A stretch of DNA of 64,000 bases from Streptomyces sp. ISL-10 (GTDB taxonomy: Bacteria > Actinomycetota > Actinomycetes > Streptomycetales > Streptomycetaceae): contig NZ_JAGGOJ010000003.1 in the NCBI RefSeq assembly GCF_018614575.1, positions 310,001 to 374,000 of the forward strand. The letters run 5' to 3'. Shown one piece after another: positions 36,733 to 45,230 of the stretch (the stretch's first letter is position 1; each line of letters begins with the position of its first letter). The notes under the pieces are model-generated. The model did no database searches. It was not told where the DNA came from and was given only the letters and a program-made list of their open reading frames with translations. A program made the position numbers and the translations under genes.

Positions 36733-37572
36733 TCAGTTGGCCGCTCGGGCCGCCGCCGGCAGCCAGTCGAACGACTCGGCGCTGGGGCGGTCGCCGGCCT
36801 TGTACTCCAGGCCGACCCAGCCCTCGTATCCGGCCTTCTTCAGCTCGTCGAGGAGCTGCTCCAGCGGGAGCGAGCCGGTGCCGGGCGCGCCGCGGCCCGG
36901 GTTGTCGGCGATCTGGACGTGGCCGGTCTTGTCGGCGTGGGCCGCGATGACCTGGGATACGTCCTCGCCGTTCATGGACAGGTGGTAGATGTCCAGGAGG
37001 AACTTGGCGTTGCCGAGGCCCGTCGCCGCGTTCACCTTGTCGACGACCTCGATCGCGGCGGGCGCGCTCACCAGCGGGTAGAGCGGCGACTCCGGCTTGT
37101 TCAGGGTCTCGACGAGCAGGATCGCGCCCACGCGGTCGGCCGCGCGGGCCGCCGACACCAGGTTCTCCAGCGCGAGTGCGTCCTGGACCTGGGGGTCCAC
37201 GCCCTCGACCCGGTTGCCGTAGAGCGCGTTGAGCGCCTTGCAGCCCATCGAGGCGGCGAAGTCGGCGGCCACCTCGATGTTGGCCCGGAAGCGGTCGGAC
37301 TCCTCACCCGGCACGGAGAGCGCGCCGCGGTCGGGGCCCGGCAACTGCCCGGCGTAGAAATTGAGGCCCACCAGCTGGGTGCCGGCGTCGTCGAGCGCCT
37401 TCTTGAGGGCGTCGAGCTCCGCCTGCGGCGGGGTGGGGGTCTCGATCCAGGGCCACCACAGCTCGACCGCCGTGAAGCCCGCCGCGGCGGCTGCCGCGGG
37501 GCGCTCCAGAAGCGGGAGCTCCGTGAAGAGGATCGAGAGGTTCACATCGAAGCGCTGGTCCGCGTATCCCAT
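36733..37572 (-). CDS. hyi: Hydroxypyruvate isomerase
   Basis: 279 residues from the ATG at 37572 with AGGAG ten bases upstream. It is a TIM-barrel of the xylose-isomerase-like (AP endonuclease 2) family: FDVNLSILFTELPLLERPAAAAAAGFTAVELWWPW, GRGALSVPGEE, ALYGNRVEG, LVETLNKPESPLYPL, FLLDIYHLSMNGEDV, HVQIADNPGRGAPGTG and GYEGWVGLEYK. It interconverts hydroxypyruvate and tartronate semialdehyde. First gene of an operon with the reductase, controlled by the paired operators just upstream that also occur at gcl. Confidence 0.94.
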   Translation of the reverse strand: MGYADQRFDVNLSILFTELPLLERPAAAAAAGFTAVELWWPWIETPTPPQAELDALKKALDDAGTQLVGLNFYAGQLPGPDRGALSVPGEESDRFRANIEVAADFAASMGCKALNALYGNRVEGVDPQVQDALALENLVSAARAADRVGAILLVETLNKPESPLYPLVSAPAAIEVVDKVNAATGLGNAKFLLDIYHLSMNGEDVSQVIAAHADKTGHVQIADNPGRGAPGTGSLPLEQLLDELKKAGYEGWVGLEYKAGDRPSAESFDWLPAAARAAN

Positions 37573-37588
37573 GAGGGCTGTGCGCTCC

Positions 37589-37653
37589 TTCCGTATTGCG
37601 GAAGTTTCTTTCTGCTTAATGGAATTCTGGCCAGCGGAGGCCTGAGCTGTCAA
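37589..37653 (-). promoter_or_regulatory. hyi promoter with two TTCCG-type operators
   Basis: On the minus strand TTGACA (37653-37648), 18 bases, CAGAAT (37629-37624). TTCCATTAAGCAGAA (37624-37610) covers the expected start and TTCCGCAATACGGAA (37603-37589) lies 21 bases further on. The first, imperfect site ends in AGCAGAA exactly like the first site at gcl, and the second has perfect arms as at gcl. Confidence 0.72.
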
Positions 37654-37786
37654 GACGCACACGCAAAAAAGCGCCCCCGAGCTGGGACGGCCTGGCCGAT
37701 GAGCCTGTGCCGTCCCGGCCCGAAGGCGCGGGTGGGGAGGGTGCGGGAGGTGGGGACGGGGGTGCGAAAGGGGATGGGGGACGGGG

Positions 37787-37850
37787 AGGGGAAGGCCCGT
37801 CGGGCCCGGGAGGGGAAGGCCCGTCGGACCCGGGAGGGAGGGCCCGTGTC
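37787..37850. repeat. 24-bp tandem direct repeat between hyi and the mce operon end
   Basis: A 24-base unit beginning AGGGGAAGGCCCGTCGG occurs at 37787-37810 and 37811-37834 with one mismatch, followed by a diverged third partial copy. Each unit contains CCCGTCGGG-like inverted arms. The 302-base gap (37573-37874) otherwise holds only the hyi promoter. Confidence 0.7.
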
Positions 37851-37874
37851 CGACGGATCAGGGGCTCGACGCCC

Positions 37875-38657
37875 CTAGAGAGCGTCGACGGCACTCACCT
37901 TCCAGCCGCTGTCCGTACGCGTCATCGTCATCCGCACCCGGTTCAGGTCGACACGCGAGCCCGTGACTTGGGTGCTGGTGGTGACCTGGTTGACGAACAG
38001 CAGGACGACGACCTTGTCCGGCGACGCCGACACCACCGACGCGGCAGGGGCGCCGCCGTCCGGCGGGCGTACCACCGACGCCTTCACCGTGCCGCGGTAC
38101 TTCTTCGCCGTCGGCGCGACCACCGTCTTCGTGGTCCTGCCGTACTCGTCACGGAAGGAGCCGGTCAGCCAGGTGCGCGCCTCCGCGAAGTCCTTGTCGA
38201 GCCGCCGGTGGTCGTACGACAGCACCACCGGCGCCGCCTTGCGGGCCGCCGCCAGCGCCTCGGTCCGCGCGGCGTCGGCACCGCTGCCCCGGGCGTACTC
38301 CAGTCCCAGCACCCCGGACGCGACCAGGGCCGCCACCAGCAGCAGTGCCAGCGCGGCACACACACGGCCGCGTGTGAGCCGGCGGGCCCGCACGGTGTCG
38401 GCGGCGACCAGCACCCGCCCGACGTGCTGCTCCTCGGGCCTGCGCGCCTGCGAGACGTCGTCCGGGGCCTCGGCCGGCACGTCCGTGAGAGGCACGGCAC
38501 GGGACGCCGCCGCCAGGCCCGAACCGTCAGGACCGTCCGAGGAGCCGCCCGCACCGGTCCTGACCCGCTCGGTCCTCTTGGCCGCCGCCCGCGCGGCGGC
38601 GGCCATCGTGCGCTGCCCCGACGCGGTGCCGCGCCCCCGGGTCGTCGGATTCGCCAT
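37875..38657 (-). CDS. Mce-associated membrane protein (second)
   Basis: 260 residues from the ATG at 38657. A 90-residue charged, Ala/Gly-rich cytoplasmic part is followed by one membrane helix (VCAALALLLVAALVASGVLGLEY) and a periplasmic domain of the Mas type: LDKDFAEARTWLTGSFRDEYGRTT, APTAKKYRGTVKASVV, KVVVLLFVNQVTTS, VRMTMTRTDSGWKVSAVDAL. These proteins stabilise Mce complexes. Last gene of the operon, 47 bases after the first Mas gene. Confidence 0.88.
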   Translation of the reverse strand: MANPTTRGRGTASGQRTMAAAARAAAKRTERVRTGAGGSSDGPDGSGLAAASRAVPLTDVPAEAPDDVSQARRPEEQHVGRVLVAADTVRARRLTRGRVCAALALLLVAALVASGVLGLEYARGSGADAARTEALAAARKAAPVVLSYDHRRLDKDFAEARTWLTGSFRDEYGRTTKTVVAPTAKKYRGTVKASVVRPPDGGAPAASVVSASPDKVVVLLFVNQVTTSTQVTGSRVDLNRVRMTMTRTDSGWKVSAVDAL

Positions 38658-38704
38658 GGTCCTGCTCCTCACTGCTGGTGGTACGGGGGTGGGCGTCGGG
38701 GCTG

Positions 38705-39481
38705 TCAGCCGACGAACTCGACGTTGGAGGTGAGCCAGCGACCGCTCTCGAGCACCAGGTCGAGCTGCAGCCGGTAGGTGCGCGCCTGTCCCTCGGGTGC
38801 GGCGGTGTTGGTCACCTTGCTGTCGGCGACCACGAGCACGCGGGCCGACCGCTTGTCCGCCCGCGCGATGCCCGCCTCCAGCACCTGGCCCTGCGACACC
38901 GACTTGTTCGCGGCGACGAGCTTCGTCAGCTCGGCGGTCTGCGCGGTGAACTGCTCCTTGAAGTCGCCGGTCGCGCCCTTGAGCACGTTCGCGCTGTCGC
39001 GCTCGTAGTGCCGGTAGTCGAGGGAGGTGAAGTTCAGCGCCGACTGGCGGGCGGCGGCCAGGATGTCCCGCTGCCGCTGCGTCTCGGCACGCTGCTCGTA
39101 CACCTCGACGCACAGCCACCCACTGAGCGCGGTCACGGCGACGGTCCCCACGGCGAGCGCCGCGGCCGTCAACCGGCCGTGCGCCACGCGTCCGGCGGCT
39201 CGCCGCAGCCCGCGCAGGCTAGCCCAGCGAGCGCCCGCCCCCTCGCCCTCGTCAGCGGCTCGTGCCCCCGGAGCGTCCGAGTCGTCCTGCCCACCGACGG
39301 CCTCCGGGTCCTCCGGCTCGTCCTGCGCGCCCGCGGTCGACGACGCCCGCGCCGCCTGAGCGCCCGAGCTCTCGGGGCCTGCGTCGGCGCGGTCCTGCGT
39401 CGCGACCCCAGCCGCCTGTGCATCCGGCTCCCCGGGCGCCGCCTCGTGGCGGTCGCGCGCCGCCGTGGCGTTGTCGGTCAT
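38705..39481 (-). CDS. Mce-associated membrane protein (first)
   Basis: 258 residues. The ATG overlaps the stop of mceF (ATGA). An acidic Ala/Asp/Glu-rich N-terminus (about 90 residues) precedes one membrane helix (LTAAALAVGTVAVTALSGWLCVEVY) and a Mas domain: ALNFTSLDYRHYERDSANVLKGATGDFKEQF, KSARVLVVADSKVTN and YRLQLDLVLESGRWLTSNVEFVG. Paired Mas proteins after mceF are the normal end of actinobacterial mce operons. Confidence 0.88.
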   Translation of the reverse strand: MTDNATAARDRHEAAPGEPDAQAAGVATQDRADAGPESSGAQAARASSTAGAQDEPEDPEAVGGQDDSDAPGARAADEGEGAGARWASLRGLRRAAGRVAHGRLTAAALAVGTVAVTALSGWLCVEVYEQRAETQRQRDILAAARQSALNFTSLDYRHYERDSANVLKGATGDFKEQFTAQTAELTKLVAANKSVSQGQVLEAGIARADKRSARVLVVADSKVTNTAAPEGQARTYRLQLDLVLESGRWLTSNVEFVG

Positions 39482-40752
39482 GCCATCGGTCCCACGAGCA
39501 GCCATTGCCACGAGTCCTTTCCGAACGTGCTCTGTTCGCCGCCCGTCGAGCCGATCTCGATGAGCGTGCCGCCCGGCCCGGCGAGGGTGCCGGTCTCCGG
39601 GTCGTACGGGGTGACGTGCGCCGCCTGCCGCGCGCCGCCCGGCCCCGAGGAGGGGCCGGGCGCGTTCTGGGCGCCACGCACCGAGGTAGCGCTGCCGCGC
39701 GGCTCGGTGCAGCGAGCCCCGGTGTTGGCGGGCCGCTGAGAGGTGTCCGCCGGATCGCGCCGCTGGGTGCCGTACCCCTGGCGGCACGACGGCGGTTCGT
39801 CGGCGTTCACGACCATGCCGAAGTGGGTGGTGCCGTCGCCGGGGATCACGGTGTAGCTGCCGGCGACGATCACCGGGAACGCCACCAGCGACTGCTCCAC
39901 CCCGGGCAGGCGGGCCACGGTGACCTGGCCGCCGCTGATCAGATTGGAGAGCAGCACCGGCAGATGCGTCTCGTTGGACTTCAGCAGCGAGTCGACCTCC
40001 TGCGCCGCCGGGGCGCTGTTGCCGACCAACCGCCTCAGATCGCCGTCACGCGCCTTCAGCTCCGCGGTGAGCGCGGCCAGGTCGCGGGAGAACGACGTGA
40101 TCGCCGATCCCTTGTCGCTCTGGGTCTTCAGCACCACCCGCGAGTCCTCGATGAGCGAGATGGTCTCGGGCAGGTTCTCCGAGGCCGACTCGACCAGCAG
40201 GTTTCCGGAGTCCACCAGCTTGCTCAGATGCGGCCCGGTGCCGGCGAAGGCCTTGCCGAGTTCGTCGACCGTGACCCGTAGATCGTCCTTGCCGACCGAG
40301 TTCACCAGCCGGTCCAGGCTGAGGACGGGCGCCGTCGTGGGCAGCGGGACCCTGGTGTCGGCGCGCGGGATCTCGCTTCCCTCCTGCAGATACGGGCCGC
40401 CGGAGCGGCGCGGCTGGAGGTCGACGTACTGCTCGCCGACGGCGGACCGGTTCGCCACCACGGCCAGCGTGTCCGCCGGTATCCGGGTCCCGTCCTCGAT
40501 GTCCAGCGCCACCGAGACGCCGTCCGCGCCGGCGAGCCGCAGGTCACCGACCCGGCCCACCGGAACGCCCCGGTAGGTGACCTCGGCGCCCTGGAAGATG
40601 CCGCCGGAGTCGGCGAAGTCGGCCCGCACGGTGTATCCGCGGTCCAGCAGGCTGTCCACCAGGCCGGTGTATTGGGCGCCGACGTAGGAGCACCCCACGG
40701 CGGTGACCGCGGCGAAGGCGATCAACTGGCCCCTGACCGTACGTGTGATCAC
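39478..40752 (-). CDS. mceF: Mce protein, position F
   Basis: 424 residues from a GTG at 40752 that overlaps the mceE stop. An N-terminal signal anchor (GQLIAFAAVTAVGCSYVGAQY) is followed by the MCE/MlaD domain YTVRADFADSGGIFQGAEVTYRGVPVGRVGDLRL (about 40-73) and a long helical region. The tail after residue about 340 is Pro/Gly-rich and contains HVTPYDPETGTLAGPGGT, typical of the F position. With five paralogs it is expected to form the hexameric tube that carries lipids across the envelope. Confidence 0.9.
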   Translation of the reverse strand: MITRTVRGQLIAFAAVTAVGCSYVGAQYTGLVDSLLDRGYTVRADFADSGGIFQGAEVTYRGVPVGRVGDLRLAGADGVSVALDIEDGTRIPADTLAVVANRSAVGEQYVDLQPRRSGGPYLQEGSEIPRADTRVPLPTTAPVLSLDRLVNSVGKDDLRVTVDELGKAFAGTGPHLSKLVDSGNLLVESASENLPETISLIEDSRVVLKTQSDKGSAITSFSRDLAALTAELKARDGDLRRLVGNSAPAAQEVDSLLKSNETHLPVLLSNLISGGQVTVARLPGVEQSLVAFPVIVAGSYTVIPGDGTTHFGMVVNADEPPSCRQGYGTQRRDPADTSQRPANTGARCTEPRGSATSVRGAQNAPGPSSGPGGARQAAHVTPYDPETGTLAGPGGTLIEIGSTGGEQSTFGKDSWQWLLVGPMA

Positions 40753-42041
40753 GGCTGCATCCCCTTCAGCATCAGCTCGGCCAGTGCCAGATCGATCCCC
40801 GCGGGCAGCCGGCGTCCGTCGCCGGACGCGTCCTCGTAGGAGGCGTGGCTGCCGGTGCACACCGGCGGACACAGCGGTCCGTCGCCGCCCGGGGGCGGGG
40901 GAGTGCCCGGCGTCGGTGCGCCGGGAACCGAGGGGGGCCCGCTCGGCAGAGGCGCGTCCGGTAGGCCGGGCACCTCGGGCGTGCCGGGAACCTCCGGCAG
41001 CCCGGGCTTTCGCGGGGTGCCGGGCTTCTTCGGTTCCTCCGCGAGGTTGCCGTAGATGCTCGCGAGGTCCAGGTCCGCGGTGATCTTGAGGTTGACGTAG
41101 TCGCCCTTGATGGCGCCGGTCGCGTTCCGGGGAAACGGATACGTCGTCAGGAGCTCCAGAGAATTGGGGAGATCGCTTCCGGCCTTGTTCAGCTCCTGAA
41201 GGATCGGCTTCAGGCTCTTGAGGTTGGCCACCGTGTCCGCGCGGGAGGTGTTGATCACCTTGGTGCCCGTCTTCCCGAGCTCCGAGAGCGAGGTCAGCAT
41301 CGCCGTCAGATTGCGGCGCTGGTCGGCCAGTACCTTCAGCGCGCCGGGCATCGTGTCCACGGCCTGCGCGATCGTCTTCTTCTCCGCGGCCAGCCGCTTC
41401 GCGAGCCGGTCGATGCCCTTGAGCGCCCGGACGATCTCCTTGCGCTGCTCGTCGAGCCCGCCGATGAACGTGTCCAGCTCGCCGAGCAGGTCCTTGACCC
41501 GGTTCTCCCGGCCCTCCAGCGCCTTGTTCAGCTCCACGGTGATCGTCTTGAGCTGCGCCACACCGCCGCCGTTCAGCAGCGCGGAGAGAGCGGAGAGCAC
41601 CTCCTCGATCTCGGGGTTGCGCCCGGTGCGCGACAGCGGGATGCGCGCGCCGTCGGTGAGCCGCCCGCTGGGTTCGACGCCCACCGGCGGGGACAGGGCC
41701 ACGTACTTCTCCCCGAGCATGCTGGTCTGCCGCAGCTCGGCGATCGCATTGCCGGGCAGCTTCACATCGTCGGCGATACGCAGCCGCACCCGGGCGTGCC
41801 AGCCGACCAGTTCCACCTCCTCGACCGCGCCCACGGTGACGTTGTTGACCTTCACCGCCGACTGCGGGACCAGGTCGAGAACGTCCCTGAAGTCGGCCGT
41901 CACCTGGTAGGCGTTGCCGTCGGCGGCCGCGCCGCCGGGCAGGTTCACGTCGTACAGGCCGTTGAAGTCGCAGCCGGTGAGCAGCACGGAGCCCATGGCC
42001 GTCACCAGGGCCACGGCCCTGCGCCTGCGGGGTGCACTCAT
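40749..42041 (-). CDS. mceE: Mce protein, position E (lipoprotein)
   Basis: 430 residues. The signal peptide ends in a lipobox, LLTGC with Cys24 (MGSVLLTGCDFNGLYDVNLPGG), which is characteristic of the E position (LprK/LprN type). The MCE domain is at about 45-130 (YQVTADFRDVLDLVPQSAVKVNNVTVGAVEEVELVGW). The C-terminal 80 residues form a Pro/Gly-rich stretch with PGTPEVPG-like repeats. Start and stop overlap both neighbours. Confidence 0.91.
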   Translation of the reverse strand: MSAPRRRRAVALVTAMGSVLLTGCDFNGLYDVNLPGGAAADGNAYQVTADFRDVLDLVPQSAVKVNNVTVGAVEEVELVGWHARVRLRIADDVKLPGNAIAELRQTSMLGEKYVALSPPVGVEPSGRLTDGARIPLSRTGRNPEIEEVLSALSALLNGGGVAQLKTITVELNKALEGRENRVKDLLGELDTFIGGLDEQRKEIVRALKGIDRLAKRLAAEKKTIAQAVDTMPGALKVLADQRRNLTAMLTSLSELGKTGTKVINTSRADTVANLKSLKPILQELNKAGSDLPNSLELLTTYPFPRNATGAIKGDYVNLKITADLDLASIYGNLAEEPKKPGTPRKPGLPEVPGTPEVPGLPDAPLPSGPPSVPGAPTPGTPPPPGGDGPLCPPVCTGSHASYEDASGDGRRLPAGIDLALAELMLKGMQP

Positions 42042-43195
42042 GCGCGTGCCTCCAGGATTCCGCCGAGTGTCCGGTCGACCTGGCCGGTGCCCGACACGGG
42101 GCCGGCATGCGGCACCTTGGGCAGCGATTCGAACAGCTTGTCCAGCTCAGCGCAGTCGGGGTTCTTGCCCCCGGCGTCGCCGGTGGTCTTCAGCAGTGAG
42201 CACAGCAGCGCCGCAGGGTCCTGCGGATGGTCGGGGTTGTTGCGGGTGTCGAGGGTGCCGGACGAGGGGTTGTACGCGTTCTGGAGGTTCGACAGGCCGG
42301 TCGGCGCGACCTCCAGCAGCTCCGCCAGCGCCGCCCGCTGGGTGACCAGCACCTTGGTGACCTTGCTGAGTCCCTTCACGTCCTCGGTGAGGGTTTTCTT
42401 GTTGTTCTTCACGAACCTCGACACGTCACCGAGCGCCACCCCCAGATGCTTGAGAGCCGCCGCGAGGTCCTTGCGCTCCCCGGCGAGCTGATCGGCGACC
42501 GCGGCGAGACTGTCGTTGAACGACCGCACGCTCTTGTCGTCGGCGGCGAGCGCCGCGGTGAACACCTGCAGATTGCGTACGGTGCCGAACAGGTCCTGCC
42601 GGCCGTCGGACAGCGTGGTAACCGCGAGGGACAGGTCCTCCACCGTCTGGTGCATCTGTTCGCCCTGGCCGTCCAGATTGTCGGCGCTCACTCCCAGCAG
42701 CCGTGAGAGCGAGCCGTCCTTGTTGGCACCCTTCGGGCCGAGCGCCTCGGCCGTCGTGTGCAGGCTGTCGAAGACCCGGTCCAGCTCCACCGGCACCGCC
42801 GTGCGGCTCTGGGGGATCACCGCGCCGTCGCGCATCACGGGCCCGCCCTTGTACACCGGCAGCATCTGCACGTAACGGTCGCTGACGACCGAGGAGTTGA
42901 TGATGGCGGCCTGGGCATCGGCTGGGATCCTGCGCCCGGGCTCGTACTCGAGCTCCACGCGCACCCGGCCGCCCTCGGGGACGATCTCGGTGACCTCACC
43001 GACGCGTACGCCGAGCACCCGCACGTCGGAGCCCGGGTAGATGCCCACGGTGCGCGGGAAGTACGCCGTGACGCGCATCGGTTCCTCGCGCGGCCACAGC
43101 ACGACCGCGGCGCAGACCAGCAGCGCCGTGGCGACGGCGGCGGACGTCAGCCGGGCCGTACGGCCCTTCGGGTTGAAGCGGATGCGGCCCTTCAT
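42038..43195 (-). CDS. mceD: Mce protein, position D
   Basis: 385 residues: N-terminal helix (LTSAAVATALLVCAAVVLWP), MCE domain MRVTAYFPRTVGIYPGSDVRVLGVRVGEVTEIVPEGGRVRVELEYE (about 40-85), then helical coiled regions (LSLAVTTLSDGRQDLFGTV, LAGERKDLAAALKHLGVALGD). The coupling to both neighbours is by four-base overlaps. Expected to be an envelope-spanning subunit of the lipid importer. Confidence 0.9.
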   Translation of the reverse strand: MKGRIRFNPKGRTARLTSAAVATALLVCAAVVLWPREEPMRVTAYFPRTVGIYPGSDVRVLGVRVGEVTEIVPEGGRVRVELEYEPGRRIPADAQAAIINSSVVSDRYVQMLPVYKGGPVMRDGAVIPQSRTAVPVELDRVFDSLHTTAEALGPKGANKDGSLSRLLGVSADNLDGQGEQMHQTVEDLSLAVTTLSDGRQDLFGTVRNLQVFTAALAADDKSVRSFNDSLAAVADQLAGERKDLAAALKHLGVALGDVSRFVKNNKKTLTEDVKGLSKVTKVLVTQRAALAELLEVAPTGLSNLQNAYNPSSGTLDTRNNPDHPQDPAALLCSLLKTTGDAGGKNPDCAELDKLFESLPKVPHAGPVSGTGQVDRTLGGILEARA

Positions 43196-44196
43196 CGCGA
43201 CCCTCCTGTCCGGGGGACCACCGGAGCGGCGACCATGTTCTGGATGTAGCTGTCGAACCAGCGGCCGTTGCCGAGGGTGTTGGTGAAGACCCGCACGTAC
43301 GGGGCGAGCAGGGCGACGCTGCGGTCGAGACTGGCCTGGTTGCGCTCCAGCATCCGCACCACCTGGTTCAGCCCTTCGAGCGCCGGGCCTATCTCCTTCT
43401 CGTTGTCCTTGACGAGGCCTGACAGCTGGATGCCGAGCGCAGCCGAGCTCTTGAGCAGCGCATGGATGGCCGCCCGGCGACGGGATATCTCCTTGAAGAG
43501 TGCATCGCCGTCCTTCACCAGGGTGGTGAACTCACCGGAGCGTTCCGCGAGCACCTTGGTGACCGAGTTGGCGTGCTTCAGCAACTCGCGCAGGTCCTCG
43601 TCACGCGAGGCCACCGTCTTCGAGATCTTCGACAGTCCCTTGATCGAGGCGCGTACCTCCTCCGGCGAGTCCTCGAAGGTCGTCGAGATGGTGTCCAGGG
43701 CCTTCGCCAGCTGCTCGGTGTCGACCTTTTCGCTGGTGGTCGTCAGATCACTGAACGCCTGGACGACGTCGTACGCCGGGGTCGTGCGCTCCAGCGGGAT
43801 CTCGCTGCCGGGCCGCAGCTGTCCGGACCCCTTCGGCTGCAGGGCCAGGTACTTCGAGCCCAGGATCGTCTTGATCCGGATGGCCGCGCCGGTCCTCGTG
43901 CCGAACTTCGGGTCTCCCTTGACGCGGAAGACGACCTTCACATGGTCGCCGTCGAGATCGACCTCGTCGACCTTGCCGACCTTGACCCCGGCGATGCGCA
44001 CCTCGTCACCGGGCTTGAGCCCGCCGGCCTCCGAGAACGCGGCGCTGTAGGTGTCGCCGCTGCCGATGACCGGCAGGTCGTCGGCGTTGAACGCGGCCGT
44101 CGCCAGCAGGGCGAGCGTGGTGAGGCCGACCGCGCCGATCACCACCGGGTTCCTGTCGCGGAACGGGCCGAGCCTGGGCAGGAGCCGTGTCGTCAT
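43192..44196 (-). CDS. mceC: Mce protein, position C
   Basis: 334 residues from the ATG at 44196 (ATGA overlap with mceB; an in-frame ATG nine bases upstream is less likely). N-terminal helix VVIGAVGLTTLALLATAAF, MCE domain TYSAAFSEAGGLKPGDEVRIAGVKVGKVDEVDLDGDHVKVVFRVKG, and the C-terminal NTLGNGRWFDSYIQNM typical of the C position. No signal-peptidase site; the helix anchors it. Confidence 0.9.
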   Translation of the reverse strand: MTTRLLPRLGPFRDRNPVVIGAVGLTTLALLATAAFNADDLPVIGSGDTYSAAFSEAGGLKPGDEVRIAGVKVGKVDEVDLDGDHVKVVFRVKGDPKFGTRTGAAIRIKTILGSKYLALQPKGSGQLRPGSEIPLERTTPAYDVVQAFSDLTTTSEKVDTEQLAKALDTISTTFEDSPEEVRASIKGLSKISKTVASRDEDLRELLKHANSVTKVLAERSGEFTTLVKDGDALFKEISRRRAAIHALLKSSAALGIQLSGLVKDNEKEIGPALEGLNQVVRMLERNQASLDRSVALLAPYVRVFTNTLGNGRWFDSYIQNMVAAPVVPRTGGSR

Positions 44197-45230
44197 CCGC
44201 CGCACCTCGCCCGCGCCACGTGCAGCTCCGGAGTGATCACCTCTCGGGTCTTCGGCAGCACGATCCGGCCGTCGAAGTCACAGAGGTAGAAGTTGAACCA
44301 GGAACCGTACGAGGCGGTCCCCGTCAGCTTGTTGAGCTTGTTCGGCAGCCGCTTCAGCACGCCCTCCACGGTCTTCTCGTTGTCGTTCAGCGTCTTGGTG
44401 AGGTCCCTCAGCTCGGCGATGTCGCCCCGCAGCGGCGGCCGGGCGTCCTCGAGCAGACCGGAGGTCGCCTCGGTCAGCGAGCCGATGTTCTCCAGCGAGG
44501 ACCCGATCGGCTTGCGGTCGGCGGACAGTCCGGAGATCAGCCGCTGCAACTGCTTGAGCAGCCCGGAGAACCGCGCGCCGCGCTTGTCGAGGGTCTGCAG
44601 CGTGGTGTTGAGGTTGTCGATCACCGATCCGATCAGCTCGTCCCGGTCGGCGAGGGTCGTGGTCAGGGAAGCGGTGTGCGCGAGCAGGCTGTTGACCGTT
44701 CCGCCCTCGCCCTGCAGCGTCTTGATGATCTCGGTCGCGAGCTGGTTGACGTCCTTCGGGCTGAGCGCGGCGAACAGCGGCTTGAAGCCGCCCAGCAGCG
44801 CGTTGAGGTCGAGCGCCGGCTGCGTCCGCGCCAGCGGGATCGTCCCGCCCGGCTTCAGCTTCGTCCCGTCGCCCGCACCCTCGGTGAGCGCGATATAGCG
44901 CTGGCCGACCAGGCTCCGGTAGCGGATGACAGCACCGGTGCTGGTCAGCAGCGGCCGGTCGTGGGAGACGGTGAAGGTCACCTCCGCCAGGGTGCGGTCC
45001 TTGATGCGGATGTCCTCGACCTCGCCGACCCGCACCCCCGCGACGCGGATGTCGTCGCCCTCCTCCAGGCTGGTGACATCGCTGAACACCGCACGGTAGG
45101 TGTGCTCCGGGGTGAAGGAGAGGTTGACGATCGTCGCCGCGAGCAGCGTCGTCGCCAGGATCGTCACCATGGCGAAGAGAACGAACTTGACCAGCGGTGC
45201 CGCGGTCGCGGTGGCTCCTGATGCCTTCAT
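44193..45230 (-). CDS. mceB: Mce protein, position B
   Basis: 345 residues. Anchor helix FVLFAMVTILATTLLAATIVNLSF, MCE domain TYRAVFSDVTSLEEGDDIRVAGVRVGEVEDIRIKDRTLAEVTFTVS, and the C-terminal TASYGSWFNFYLCDFDGRIVLP, which is the signature of MceB. Coupled to mceA and mceC by four-base overlaps. Confidence 0.9.
   Translation of the reverse strand: MKASGATATAAPLVKFVLFAMVTILATTLLAATIVNLSFTPEHTYRAVFSDVTSLEEGDDIRVAGVRVGEVEDIRIKDRTLAEVTFTVSHDRPLLTSTGAVIRYRSLVGQRYIALTEGAGDGTKLKPGGTIPLARTQPALDLNALLGGFKPLFAALSPKDVNQLATEIIKTLQGEGGTVNSLLAHTASLTTTLADRDELIGSVIDNLNTTLQTLDKRGARFSGLLKQLQRLISGLSADRKPIGSSLENIGSLTEATSGLLEDARPPLRGDIAELRDLTKTLNDNEKTVEGVLKRLPNKLNKLTGTASYGSWFNFYLCDFDGRIVLPKTREVITPELHVARARCGG

Noticed and set aside
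37100..37310. Short minus-strand frame inside hyi
   Set aside because: It is a shifted frame of the hydroxypyruvate isomerase gene with Arg/Pro/Ser-rich content.
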